From assembly GCA_024710355.1 (NCBI GenBank), contig JANJUX010000003.1, positions 62,001 to 126,000 of the forward strand: DNA of 64,000 nucleotides, given 5' to 3'. Positions 35,492 to 44,530 of this stretch are shown here, piece after piece. This DNA comes from Candidatus Rifleibacteriota bacterium (GTDB lineage Bacteria; Muiribacteriota; Ozemobacteria; Ozemobacterales; Ozemobacteraceae). Position 1 is the stretch's first letter; the number at the start of each line of letters is the position of its first letter. Under the pieces are notes generated by a model. That model ran no database searches. It was given only the letters and a program-made list of their open reading frames with translations, and had not been told where the DNA came from. Position numbers and translations under genes: made by a program.

Positions 35492-36283
35492 ATGCACAGC
35501 CTCGAAAATCTCTGCTCCGGTGCCCGCGAAGTTGCCGCCATGGCCGCAGATGTTATCAGAAACGGTTTCAACAACAGTCACGAAATCGTTCACAAGGGAA
35601 CCGTCGATCTGGTGACCGAGGTTGATATTGCTTCCGAGAGACTTATCCGCAGAGAGCTGCTGTCGAGGTTTCCGAAAATCCGCTTCCATGGCGAGGAAGA
35701 CGGCGGCGATGACTGGCGGCATGGCGAAGTCTGGGTGGTCGACCCGCTTGATGGCACCACGAATTTTGCCAACCGCCTCCCCCACTTTGCCGTTTCCATA
35801 GCCCTCTGCAATGATGGCGAACCGGTGGCGGGCGTCGTGATGAACCCGATGAACAATGATGTCTACCATTGTTTCAAAGGCGGTGGTGCTTTTGTTAACG
35901 GCACCAGCATTCGCGTCGGCACCCAGAGTGCGATGAATGACGCGCTGGCGGTGACCGGCTTCCCCTACAACCGGCGCGAAAATATCGAAGTGATCGTCGA
36001 GCGACTCAAAATCATGTTGATGCACGTTCAATGCGTGCGCCGGCTCGGCTCGGCCGCTCTCGACCTTTGTCACATCGCCCGCGGCGTTTTTGCCGTCTAC
36101 TGGGAAACCAACCTCAAACCCTGGGATGTTGCAGCCGGCACCCTGCTGGTTCATGAAGCCGGCGGCCGCGTAACGCGCTTCGACGGCACGCCGATGGCTC
36201 TCGACAGTTTCGAACTGCTGGCCACCAACGGTATTCTGCACGGAGAGGCAATGCGCCTGCTCGCCCCCACCCTTGTCAGGTAA
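35492..36283 (+). CDS. suhB: Inositol monophosphatase family protein (SuhB-like)
   Basis: 263 aa, family length. Metal-binding motifs are all present: GEEDGG (about 67-72), WVVDPLDGTTNFANRLPHFAVSIAL (about 81-105) and WDVAAGTLLVHEAGG (about 209-223). Mg-dependent phosphatase of inositol phosphates or related sugar phosphates (including fructose-1,6-bisphosphate in some members). The ATG has an AGGAG ribosome site. It is a lone plus-strand gene between minus-strand operons. Confidence 0.9.
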   Translation: MHSLENLCSGAREVAAMAADVIRNGFNNSHEIVHKGTVDLVTEVDIASERLIRRELLSRFPKIRFHGEEDGGDDWRHGEVWVVDPLDGTTNFANRLPHFAVSIALCNDGEPVAGVVMNPMNNDVYHCFKGGGAFVNGTSIRVGTQSAMNDALAVTGFPYNRRENIEVIVERLKIMLMHVQCVRRLGSAALDLCHIARGVFAVYWETNLKPWDVAAGTLLVHEAGGRVTRFDGTPMALDSFELLATNGILHGEAMRLLAPTLVR

Positions 36284-36349
36284 TCAGATAATTACCCAAA
36301 ATTTTCTTTTCTGGTGCAGAAGCCGCGTTTAAGAACTCAGGAATAGTAA

Positions 36350-38179
36350 TCAGCGATCGTCATACTGACCTTTTTCCGGGAAAGCGTCGCTGCGGCCTTT
36401 TTCGAGAAGGTCGTGCAGTTTTGCCATGCTGATGCCAAGCGTGCGGGCGGTCAGCTGCAGAGACGCCTCGTTGCCTTCCGGTGGGAACTTTGCGCCGGCA
36501 AGGGTGCGAAGAGCCCAGATATCTGTTCCTGAAAGGCTGTATGAAGCGTCACGTATATTGCCTGAGATGGCCGAAGACAATTCGTTAAATTCGAGCGCGG
36601 CTGCCCGGCCGTTCCACCATACCGAGACATGCCTGAACCCTTTTTTTTCAACCTCTGGCGGATAAGGTGCGAGCAGGCGAACTGACATGTCTGACGGAAT
36701 CGGGTCGGTGCCAGGCATTGATTCTGGTGGATCAGACGGAAAACGCGGCTGAAAAAAGCGCCCGCGTGGCCTGGATAAAGGCGACAACCCCGCAGGAATC
36801 ATGCCACAAAATACTGCAAAGTCGGCAGAGCTGGTGATATTCGCAACTTCACGCGCAAAGATTTCTGCCACTGCCAAACGCGCTTCACTGCTTAAAGAAT
36901 AGTTTTTTCTCAATCTCTCCCACATTTGAAGAAGGTTATCACGGATATCTGACCAGAGAATGCCATGTTGCAGCAGCGGCATGCAATACCTGACCAGTTC
37001 TCCGCACGCGAAAAGTTTGACGACATCTTTTATCAGAGCGGGTTCGCCTTGCGAAACGGCGCGAACAACCTCACACAAAGGTGACAGCCAATCGTCGCTG
37101 CCACAAAGGTAATGTCCGGCGACGAGCATTTCGCGCGCCAGATAAAAGGCAACAACGCCGTCAGTCTGACCGGTCGCTGCAGCAATTTCCGGCAGTGCTG
37201 CCAGAAAATCGCCAAAATTGATGTTCATATTAAAGTTCATCAGCACCAGCAGGTCGATAAATGCCGTCACCGCCTGCTGGCTTTTCAGCAGCGGGTCGAT
37301 AATCGGCAGATGGGCGCTGACGGTTCTGATCAGCCCAGAGTCTGGGAATGCCAGAAAACGCAGCACCAATACCTGATTTTCGCCAGGCATTGATGCGAGA
37401 GCTGAGCCTTGCGGCAAAAGCTGTTTTAGCTGCCTGGCCGGATCTGGCATTGCGGCGATAGCCCGGGCCAAGACACGGGCTGGCCACTTGTGCCTGCCGG
37501 CCATCTCATGCCAGGCCGCCGCATCATGCAGCACGGCAATCAGGTTATGCAGTTCCTGTCGGTTATGAACTGCTTCCGACAAGTCATGGGCATAATACCG
37601 CGAAATTTTTCCGGTGAGATCCTGGTCGTCAGCATCTACCAGAGACAGGCCCAAACGATCGAGTTCAGCGATCTCTTCAGAAAATTCTGATTTCCAGGCT
37701 GCTGGAGTCGGCTTTGCCAGGCAACTATCAGGAGCGCGTGTCGGCGTGGAGTGGGCTTGCAGGAAACCTGCCAGAAAATCTGCGACAGTTGTGGCCTGCA
37801 TTGAAAGTTGCTGCAGTCGCGTTGTGTCGAAAGTATAGTCAGTGCCGTCGAGATAAGCTGACTTTTCATAAGGCAAGGCTTTGAGAACCTCTGGCATTCG
37901 CTCGGCCAGCGCCTCAAAATCGTTAATATCTGCCACCAGGTGTGAAAGAAGGCGAAAAACGAGGGGTATGCAGTCGCTCAGGCATGCAGAAAAATCAGAA
38001 CCACCACCATAACTGTGGTTATACACACGCCACAGTGCACGCTGCATTCTTTCTGCAACATTGCCACCAGCAGGCAGCCATAAAAAAGACGTTCCGATAT
38101 CACCGTATTCAGATAATTTTTCGAGCCAGGCGCGCCGGGCGGCAGCAGTATCTGCAGCGCTCAGCAAGTTCTCTCCCAC
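36350..38179 (-). CDS. Orphan 609-aa helical protein
   Basis: 609 aa, mostly alpha-helical and soluble with no signal peptide. It contains short Cys-bearing stretches (FSACLSDCIP) and a Pro-rich region (about 470-500). The C-terminal part includes a likely helix-turn-helix-like stretch (LQLTARTLGISMAKLHDLLEKG, about 572-593). GTG start at 38179, supported by GGAG seven bases upstream; no nearby in-frame ATG. It stands alone between suhB and the phosphofructokinase gene. No family recognised. Confidence 0.6.
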   Translation of the reverse strand: MGENLLSAADTAAARRAWLEKLSEYGDIGTSFLWLPAGGNVAERMQRALWRVYNHSYGGGSDFSACLSDCIPLVFRLLSHLVADINDFEALAERMPEVLKALPYEKSAYLDGTDYTFDTTRLQQLSMQATTVADFLAGFLQAHSTPTRAPDSCLAKPTPAAWKSEFSEEIAELDRLGLSLVDADDQDLTGKISRYYAHDLSEAVHNRQELHNLIAVLHDAAAWHEMAGRHKWPARVLARAIAAMPDPARQLKQLLPQGSALASMPGENQVLVLRFLAFPDSGLIRTVSAHLPIIDPLLKSQQAVTAFIDLLVLMNFNMNINFGDFLAALPEIAAATGQTDGVVAFYLAREMLVAGHYLCGSDDWLSPLCEVVRAVSQGEPALIKDVVKLFACGELVRYCMPLLQHGILWSDIRDNLLQMWERLRKNYSLSSEARLAVAEIFAREVANITSSADFAVFCGMIPAGLSPLSRPRGRFFQPRFPSDPPESMPGTDPIPSDMSVRLLAPYPPEVEKKGFRHVSVWWNGRAAALEFNELSSAISGNIRDASYSLSGTDIWALRTLAGAKFPPEGNEASLQLTARTLGISMAKLHDLLEKGRSDAFPEKGQYDDR

Positions 38180-38240
38180 TATACTTCTCCATGGGTTCTG
38201 ATTAAAACAATCGTGGCGCCATCAATTCGACACGCCGAAG

Positions 38241-39578
38241 TCAGGCGGTGCGCGGTTTGTTCTGCATCCAGCGGGGCTGGCCGGTGGTTTCGAGAACGTT
38301 GAGCCAGAACATGCTTTCGGGGTCGATGAATTTGCGGTTGCGGATCGCGATATCAATCGGAACATGCGTGAAGCAGTTGTTCCAGATGCCGACGAGCATG
38401 CCGGTTTTGCCGGCCATGCCGGCGTGCACAGCGTTCTGCGCCAGCTGGTTGCAGAAGATACTGTCGGAAGGTATGGCGCTTGAACTGCGGATAATGTAGC
38501 TCGGGTCGATGTATTTGAGCGACACCGGCACTTTGCGGTCCTTGAAATACTTCGCGATGCCGTCGCGCAGCATGACGCCGACGTCACCGAATTTGCGGTT
38601 ACCTGATACATCGCGCTCTTCGAGAGCGCACAGACGGTCGCCGACCCCCTCGGCCACGACGACAACCGCGTGATTTTTCCTGAGGATGCGATCCATCAGG
38701 TGCTTGTAAAAGCCGTTCTCACCTTCGAGGTCGAAAGGCATTTCGGGTATCAGGCAGAAGTTAACATCCTGTGATGCGATCGAAGCGTTGGCAGTGATAT
38801 AGCCAGACTGGCGCCCCATAAGTTTTACGAGGCCGACGCCGTTCTGGTAGCCCTTGGCCTCGACATGCGCGGTTCTAATAGAGCTGACAGCATGCGTAAA
38901 AGCAGTTTCGAAGCCGAAGGTTTTCTCAATGAAGCCGATATCATTGTCGATAGTTTTCGGAATCCCGATGACGGAAATGGCGAGCCCGCGCTTGTTGATC
39001 TCGTCGGTAATCTCCTTGGCGCCGCGCAGCGTGCCGTCGCCGCCGATGCAGAAGAGAATGTTGATATTGAAATCCATCAGCCTGTCGACCATCAGGCCGA
39101 CATCCTGCGGGCCGCGTGATGAACCGAGAATTGTGCCGCCCTTTTCGTGAATTTCGCTGACGACATCAGGATCGAGAACCATTGGCTGCAGCCCCGATTC
39201 TTTGATCATGCCAAGGTAACCGTAACGGAAACCGTAAATATTCTTGACGCCATACCAGAAATACAGCTGCATGACCAGGCCGCGAATAACGTCATTGATG
39301 CCGGGGCAGAGGCCGCCGCAGGTAACGATGCCGGCACGGGTGCGCGCGGGGTCGAAGAAGATTTTCTCACGCGGCCCGGCTTTTTCGAATGTCAGAGGCT
39401 CGCGACCAGCTGCCAGTTCTTCTTTGAGCTTACAGAGGCTGTTGTTGTAGAGAACCCGCTCCCGATCTTCAACGTAGTTGGTCAGGTAGTCGCCATCGAC
39501 GGTCGACAGTTTGAGCGGCGAATCAAAATTAGCCTTGCCCAGCGTCTGAATGTTCAAATCCTTCTGGCTGAATTCCAT
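38241..39578 (-). CDS. pfkA: 6-phosphofructokinase, long plant/trypanosome-like clade
   Basis: 445 aa. Conserved PFK core: GIVTCGGLCPGIN (about 78-90), FCIGGDGTLRGA (about 170-181), IPKTIDNDIGFIEKTFGFETA (about 202-222) and MGRQSGYITANASIAS. Residues that separate phosphate donors are mixed: Gly in GGDGT, as in ATP enzymes, and Lys in PKTIDND, as in pyrophosphate enzymes. This Gly/Lys pair is the one known from ATP-dependent PFKs of plants and trypanosomes, so ATP is the likelier donor. It carries out the committed glycolytic step. The ribosome site GAAGGGG precedes the ATG. Confidence 0.88.
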   Translation of the reverse strand: MEFSQKDLNIQTLGKANFDSPLKLSTVDGDYLTNYVEDRERVLYNNSLCKLKEELAAGREPLTFEKAGPREKIFFDPARTRAGIVTCGGLCPGINDVIRGLVMQLYFWYGVKNIYGFRYGYLGMIKESGLQPMVLDPDVVSEIHEKGGTILGSSRGPQDVGLMVDRLMDFNINILFCIGGDGTLRGAKEITDEINKRGLAISVIGIPKTIDNDIGFIEKTFGFETAFTHAVSSIRTAHVEAKGYQNGVGLVKLMGRQSGYITANASIASQDVNFCLIPEMPFDLEGENGFYKHLMDRILRKNHAVVVVAEGVGDRLCALEERDVSGNRKFGDVGVMLRDGIAKYFKDRKVPVSLKYIDPSYIIRSSSAIPSDSIFCNQLAQNAVHAGMAGKTGMLVGIWNNCFTHVPIDIAIRNRKFIDPESMFWLNVLETTGQPRWMQNKPRTA

Positions 39579-39661
39579 AAAAGCCCCTTCTATATTGGGA
39601 TGATAAAGCGGCCGAAACCCCCCTCTTTATACTTTTTCGCCACTATAAAAGTCAATACCCG

Positions 39662-40405
39662 TCAGGCGGCGATCTGCTGCAGGTCGTTGCTGCCGTCGCT
39701 GCGCAGGGTAAAATTGGCGAAACGGCTTTTCAGCTTGAGCAGTGTTGTGTTGAGTATCCATGGGCCGATGACTGGTGGCAGCGATGCGTCATAGGCGCCG
39801 CCATGCTTGAACTTCTGCAGGGCGAAACTGCTGATTTTCTTTTCGACGAGCCAGTCGGCCATGGTCATCAGTTCTTTTTCAGAAATGAGGCGCGGATGAA
39901 AAGTCGTGCGATATTCATGTCTGATACCAGAGGCGACAATCAGTTCGGCAACCCTGCCAAACGACTTCTCGCTGGCACTCTGGCCGGTAACTTCGCCGTA
40001 ACGGGCGATCGGGGCCTTGTAATCGACGGCAATAAACTGAAGAAGCCGCTGTTCGATGGCTTTTTCGACGACATCGGGGAAGAAGCCATTCGTGTGCAGT
40101 GCAATTTCGTAGCCAAGCTCGCGCACTTCATGCATTGCGTCAAGCAGACTCGGTTGCATGCAGGGTTCGCCGCCGCTGAAAACTACGCCTTCGACAAAAC
40201 CCTGGCGGTCTTTGAGAAAGTTGATCACTGCGTCCCAGGCGATGTGTTCGCGGGCGGTTCCGGGCAGCAGGGTGCCGTTGTAGCAGAAGCGGCAGCGCAG
40301 ATTGCAGCCCTGCAGAAACAGAACGCTTGCCAGCCGGCCAGGGAAGTCAATCATGGTAAAGGGCTGCATGCCCCCTACCCTTACTTTGTCTCTTAGAACG
40401 TGCAT
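39662..40405 (-). CDS. nrdG: Anaerobic ribonucleotide reductase activating protein
   Basis: 247 aa radical-SAM protein. The Fe-S motif is CNLRCRFC (about 34-41, CxxxCxxC), followed by NGTLLPG. The GGE-like motif (FSGGEPCMQP, about 76-85) fits S-adenosylmethionine binding. It generates the glycyl radical on NrdD under anaerobic conditions. It is longer than the E. coli enzyme and closer to the NrdG2/pyruvate-formate-lyase-activase-like type. It is read 134 bases after nrdD, past a hairpin. Confidence 0.88.
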   Translation of the reverse strand: MHVLRDKVRVGGMQPFTMIDFPGRLASVLFLQGCNLRCRFCYNGTLLPGTAREHIAWDAVINFLKDRQGFVEGVVFSGGEPCMQPSLLDAMHEVRELGYEIALHTNGFFPDVVEKAIEQRLLQFIAVDYKAPIARYGEVTGQSASEKSFGRVAELIVASGIRHEYRTTFHPRLISEKELMTMADWLVEKKISSFALQKFKHGGAYDASLPPVIGPWILNTTLLKLKSRFANFTLRSDGSNDLQQIAA

Positions 40406-40486
40406 TTATTATGGTGCTCTATAATCCTGGGGCCGGTGCCCGGGTTGCTGTAATCGTGGCAGAATTGCGGGTTTAACTCAGTAAAT

Positions 40487-40518
40487 CGCTCGACAGCACT
40501 GGTCGATGCTGTCGAGCG
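40487..40518. repeat. 12-base perfect hairpin between nrdD and nrdG
   Basis: Arms CGCTCGACAGCA (40487-40498) and TGCTGTCGAGCG (40507-40518) with an 8-base loop. No U-tract follows on the minus strand (ATTTACT), so it may be an attenuator, an mRNA stability element or a weak terminator between nrdD and nrdG. Confidence 0.6.
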
Positions 40519-40539
40519 CACTTTTCGTTATAGAATCGC

Positions 40540-42732
40540 TCAGATTACTTCTCTGACGATTTCCTGTGAATTGAGCAGAACGCGTTCACTGTATTCGCTT
40601 TTCTTGCCGGCGTTGAATTGTGAAACCGGTCTGAAATAGCCCATGACGCGGGTCCAGACTTCGCAGATCTGGCGGTTTTCGTCTTTGAGAACAACGGCGT
40701 CGGGCGCGATTTCGCGGCCTTCATTCTGGGCTTCGGCAACGATTCTGCGGGTCTCGATGCTGTCGCAGGTCGGGCAGTGCTGATGTTCACCGGCGATGTA
40801 GCCATGTTTCGGGCAGATGCTGAAGGTCGGGGTCACAGTGACATACGGCAGTCTGAACTGCGAGAGCGACTTTCTGACCAGGCGTTTGCACGATTCGGCA
40901 TCGGGAATGCGTTCGCCGACGTAGAGGTGCAGAACGGTGCCGCCGGTATATTTGGTCTGCAGTTTTTCCTGGTGACGCATGATTTCGAACAGGTCACCCT
41001 GGTAGTCAACCGGCAGCTGGGTCGAGTTGGTGTAGTAGGCAGCCTGCGGGGTGCCGGCCTGAATGATTTCCGGGAAGCGTTTGCGGTCTTCGCGGGCAAA
41101 GCGATGGGTGGCGCCTTCGGCCGGAGTCGCTTCGAGATTGTAGAGGTGGCCGGTTTCGACCTGATACTGCACGATGCGTTCGCGCATGAAATCAAGAATT
41201 TTCTGTGCCAGCTCGACGCCTTCGGCAGAGGTGATGTCATAGGCGTTATCAGAAAAGTTTCTGATACATTCGTTCATGCCATTGATGCCGATAGTAGAGA
41301 AATGATTGCGCAGAGTGCCGAGATAGCGGCGGGTGTATGGGAACAGACCACTGTCGATGCGGGCCTGAATAACTTTGCGCTTGACTTCGAGGCTCTTCTT
41401 CGACAGCTCCATGAGAGTTCCGAGGCGGTCGGTGAGAGCGTTGAAATTGCCTTTATGCATGTAGCCGATGCGGGCGAGGTTGATGGTGACGACGCCGATC
41501 GAACCGGTCTGTTCGGCTGAACCGAAGAGGCCGTTGCCGCGCTTGAGCAGTTCGCGCAGGTCGAGCTGCAGGCGGCAGCACATCGATCTGACCATGTTCG
41601 GCTGCAGATCTGAGTTGATGAAATTCTGGAAATAAGGCAGACCGTATTTGGCAGTCATTTCGAAGAGCGGCTGGCAGTTCGGGTGTTCCCAGTCGAAGTC
41701 TTTGGTGATGTTGTAGGTCGGAATCGGGAAGGTGAAAGCCCGGCCGCGGTGATCGCCACGGCTCATCACATCGATGAAGGCGCGATTGATCATGTCCATT
41801 TCCTGCTGCAGTTCGCCGTAGGTGAATTCGGTCGGTTTGCCGCCGATGAGCGGATACTGGCTGCGCAGGTCTTCGGGGCAGTTCCAGTCAAGGGTCAGGT
41901 TGGTGAAAGGAGTCTGTGTACCCCAGCGTGACGGCACGTTGAGGTTGTAGACGAATTCCTGAACACCCTGAAAAACCTCATCATAGGTGAGGTTGTCGTT
42001 TCTGACGAATGGAGCCAGGTAGGTGTCGAACGAAGAGAATGCCTGAGCGCCGGCCCATTCATTCTGCAGCGTGCCCAGGAAATTTACCATCTGACCGAGT
42101 GCACTGGAAAAGTGCTTCGGTGCACCAGCTTCGACCTTGCCGGGTACGCCATTGAAGCCTTCATTCAGCAGCGTGCGCAGCGACCAACCGGCGCAGTAGC
42201 CTGAAAGCATATCGAGGTCATGAATATGAAAGTCACCTTCGCGGTGCGCATCGCCGATTTCAGGGGTATAGACGTGCGACAGCCAGTAGTTGGCAGTAAC
42301 CTTGCCGGCGACGTTGAGAATCAGACCGCCCAGAGAGTAGCCCTGGTTGGCATTGGCGTTGACGCGCCAGTCCTGCTGTCCGAGATATTCGTTGATCGAG
42401 CTGATGCTGTCGACGAGAGAGCGGCGACCTTCACGCATCTGCTTATGCTGTTCACGATAGACGATGTAAGAGCGGTTGGTGGTGAAATAGTTGTTGGCTA
42501 TCAGCACATGCTCTACGACATCCTGCACTTCTTCGACGTTCGGTGTACCAGACTGATGACGATGTGCCAGAATGTTGATCACCTGGCTGGCCATACGCAT
42601 TGAATCAACCATACCGAATTCACCGGTGGCTCTGCCGGCTCTCTCGATAGCTGAACGGATTTTTTCCGGGTTGAATGGAACGATGTTGCCCTGGCGATTT
42701 TCGATGAACTGCAATTCGCGACCCTGCTTCAT
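40540..42732 (-). CDS. nrdD: Class III (anaerobic) ribonucleoside-triphosphate reductase
   Basis: 730 aa. N-terminal ATP-cone (about 5-95, including FNPEKIRSAIERAGRATGEFG), then the glycyl-radical reductase barrel. Near the C-terminus there is a zinc site (CPKHGYIAGEHQHCPTCD) and the glycyl radical region VMGYFRPVSQFNAGKKSEYSERV, where the Gly before Tyr would carry the radical. It makes deoxynucleotides without oxygen. Start: ATG at 42732 has GGAG seven bases upstream; a longer open frame up to 42813 lacks a site. Partner activase nrdG is downstream. Confidence 0.93.
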   Translation of the reverse strand: MKQGRELQFIENRQGNIVPFNPEKIRSAIERAGRATGEFGMVDSMRMASQVINILAHRHQSGTPNVEEVQDVVEHVLIANNYFTTNRSYIVYREQHKQMREGRRSLVDSISSINEYLGQQDWRVNANANQGYSLGGLILNVAGKVTANYWLSHVYTPEIGDAHREGDFHIHDLDMLSGYCAGWSLRTLLNEGFNGVPGKVEAGAPKHFSSALGQMVNFLGTLQNEWAGAQAFSSFDTYLAPFVRNDNLTYDEVFQGVQEFVYNLNVPSRWGTQTPFTNLTLDWNCPEDLRSQYPLIGGKPTEFTYGELQQEMDMINRAFIDVMSRGDHRGRAFTFPIPTYNITKDFDWEHPNCQPLFEMTAKYGLPYFQNFINSDLQPNMVRSMCCRLQLDLRELLKRGNGLFGSAEQTGSIGVVTINLARIGYMHKGNFNALTDRLGTLMELSKKSLEVKRKVIQARIDSGLFPYTRRYLGTLRNHFSTIGINGMNECIRNFSDNAYDITSAEGVELAQKILDFMRERIVQYQVETGHLYNLEATPAEGATHRFAREDRKRFPEIIQAGTPQAAYYTNSTQLPVDYQGDLFEIMRHQEKLQTKYTGGTVLHLYVGERIPDAESCKRLVRKSLSQFRLPYVTVTPTFSICPKHGYIAGEHQHCPTCDSIETRRIVAEAQNEGREIAPDAVVLKDENRQICEVWTRVMGYFRPVSQFNAGKKSEYSERVLLNSQEIVREVI

Positions 42733-43274
42733 GGTTACTCCTGAAAGATATTTTTGCGTGGCCTTTAGAAAAATCTGTGCGACCTCAGACCCATTTAACT
42801 GTACACGAAGCAATGTATGACAGAATGGTGTGAAATGCCCAAAATAGGGAGTTTGAGGGGGAAGTTTTATTTAAAAGTCGACGCTTTCGAGGGTCAAATT
42901 AAACCATATTTTAGAGACCAAAGTCAAAGGATTTTTAGAAAAAATTTTACCTCAACAACGATGCGGATCTCAGCCAATAATGCCGCTGAGGGCATGGTCA
43001 GAAGAGGTTTGCACCCTACCCCTCAACCCAAAAGTTGCACCAGACTATTCTTGACGGATTTTGTGAAAAAACGAACCTGTCATCTGCTCAAAAAATGCAC
43101 AGCAAAACCAGCCGAAAAAATTAAACTAAAACTAAAACAAGATCCCCGCTTGCGCGGGGACGACATAACTAATCCGTCATTCCCGCGTAGGCGGGGGAAT
43201 CTTACAAGCTAGAGCTTAGATCCCCGCTTACGCGGGGATGACATAGCTTGCGCGGGGGATGACAAAGTCCTGGG
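42733..43274. other. Intergenic region with REP-like repeats
   Basis: About 540 bases between nrdD and the Clp1-like gene, both minus strand. The half near nrdD must hold its promoter, but I find no convincing hexamer pair and no NrdR box. The half near the kinase gene contains the palindromes at 43141-43263. A short open frame here lacks a ribosome site and overlaps the repeats. Confidence 0.55.
43141..43263. repeat. Cluster of REP-like palindromes (CCCCGC-GCGGGG type)
   Basis: Three full units and a half: 43141-43164 (GATCCCCGC...GCGGGGACGAC), 43176-43201 (GTCATTCCCGCG...), 43219-43242 (GATCCCCGC...GCGGGGATGAC) and a half unit at 43247-43263. Units alternate in orientation, typical of bacterial REP/BIME arrays. 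Each could form a hairpin past the kinase stop codon and protect or end the mRNA. Related copies lie at 13868-13952. Confidence 0.75.
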
Positions 43275-44528
43275 TCAGAACGATCCTGGTTCGATAAAAC
43301 CGGCTTCGTTCCCGGTCTCGGTAATCTTCAGCGAACCGAACTGAATGCCTTTGACTTTGCCGAGGTCGCCACGATAATTCGTGCGAATCCGGAAGTTGTC
43401 GCGCAGGAAGTCGATTTCTTCGAGGCGACCAATGGCAAGCATATTCTGACTGGCATCGAGCAGAGCGATCATCAGACCCTTTTCCTGGCCGGCAATGAAG
43501 ATACGCTGCATTCCGAGGTCCTTGGGCCAGTTTTTCATCATTTCGGGCAAGAGCGGGCCAGAGGTAAAGATCAGGGTGCCTTCCCAGCCTGAGAGTCTTT
43601 CGGCGTAAAGGGTACCCTCAAGATCGATTTTTGTACCGGTAAGAAAGTAACAGCGGTCGGTAAAGACCTGTTTGAACGGAATCTCAAACACTTTCGAGCC
43701 GGCGAAGTATCTGCGACTGACCAGCTCGCGCAGTTCCTTGCGGTCCATCTGGCTGGTTGACGAGGCCTTCTTCGAAACCGGCAGGCGTACAATCTTGTCG
43801 GCCGGCAGGTGGCGAACCAGGTGTTCAAGTTCGCCGCTTCTCTGCATCAGCACAACCTTGTCAGGCTGAACGATATCGAGCTTGGCTTTTTTTATGGCAC
43901 GACCACCATCACCCTGTACCCAGCCGGTGGTGTCGATAATGAGGGCGTCGGCGTCTTTTTCAGCCTTCTTCAGCATTTCGACCAGGCCGGTGAGGGCCGG
44001 TACAAAATGCAGACCCGGTGAATGGGCGCCGAGCAGATACATGTAGGTCGGGTTGATTTCAGTCAGAAAGATTGCCGGTTTTTTGAGAACCAGCATGCCG
44101 AAAGTGCCGGGGCAGCCGATATCGGACTGGCCGGTATCGCAATCGAGAATCGCGGTTTTACCGACTTTTTCGAGCAGGCGGTTGGCCAGATAGGTGCTGA
44201 AAAAGGTTTTGCCGGTGTCGACTTCGCCGAGCACCAGAACTTTATACAGCGAGCCTTTGACCTTCTCGCCGGCGATACGATCAGCGAGTTGATCCCATTC
44301 GGCCGGGATCGAGCTGGCTTCCATTTTAGAAACGGCTTCGGGCGGAGCGTCTATTTCGCAGACGCTGTCTTCGATACCGAGCAGTGGTATCTTCTTGCCA
44401 ACCGGAACCTCGACCTGTTCGCCAGCGCCGACTTTCGCGGCAATGATTTCGATGCTGCCCCCGGAAACACCGAGGGTCGCAGGGCCATTCAGCAGATAGA
44501 ATTCATTTTTTTTGATTTTAAGCTGCAT
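43275..44528 (-). CDS. Clp1/Grc3-type polynucleotide 5'-kinase
   Basis: 417 aa. An N-terminal beta domain (about 1-60, FYLLNGPATLGVSGGSIEIIA) resembles the Clp1 N-domain. The P-loop kinase follows: Walker A GEVDTGKT (101-108), DCDTGQSDIGCPG (129-141), matching the DxDxGQ motif of Clp1/Nol9/Grc3, and DTTGWVQGDGG (199-209), matching their xTxGW motif. A C-terminal domain (about 300-417) completes the layout. These enzymes phosphorylate RNA or DNA 5'-hydroxyl ends. The family is mainly eukaryotic and archaeal. The ATG at 44528 comes two bases after the upstream stop. Operon with a DHH phosphoesterase. Confidence 0.82.
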   Translation of the reverse strand: MQLKIKKNEFYLLNGPATLGVSGGSIEIIAAKVGAGEQVEVPVGKKIPLLGIEDSVCEIDAPPEAVSKMEASSIPAEWDQLADRIAGEKVKGSLYKVLVLGEVDTGKTFFSTYLANRLLEKVGKTAILDCDTGQSDIGCPGTFGMLVLKKPAIFLTEINPTYMYLLGAHSPGLHFVPALTGLVEMLKKAEKDADALIIDTTGWVQGDGGRAIKKAKLDIVQPDKVVLMQRSGELEHLVRHLPADKIVRLPVSKKASSTSQMDRKELRELVSRRYFAGSKVFEIPFKQVFTDRCYFLTGTKIDLEGTLYAERLSGWEGTLIFTSGPLLPEMMKNWPKDLGMQRIFIAGQEKGLMIALLDASQNMLAIGRLEEIDFLRDNFRIRTNYRGDLGKVKGIQFGSLKITETGNEAGFIEPGSF

Positions 44529-44530
44529 GG

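Noticed and set aside
35486..36241. Long minus-strand open frame (about 250 codons) opposite suhB
   Set aside because: It is a mirror of the suhB codons with no family signature or ribosome site; suhB has all catalytic motifs.
40777..41520. Plus-strand open frame of about 250 codons
   Set aside because: Antisense to nrdD, which is unambiguous.
42817..43212. Open frame of about 130 codons between nrdD and the kinase gene
   Set aside because: It runs into the REP-like palindromes and has no ribosome site.
43141..43263. Possible CRISPR array
   Set aside because: Units are palindromes in alternating orientation with very short irregular gaps and no spacers; no cas genes nearby.
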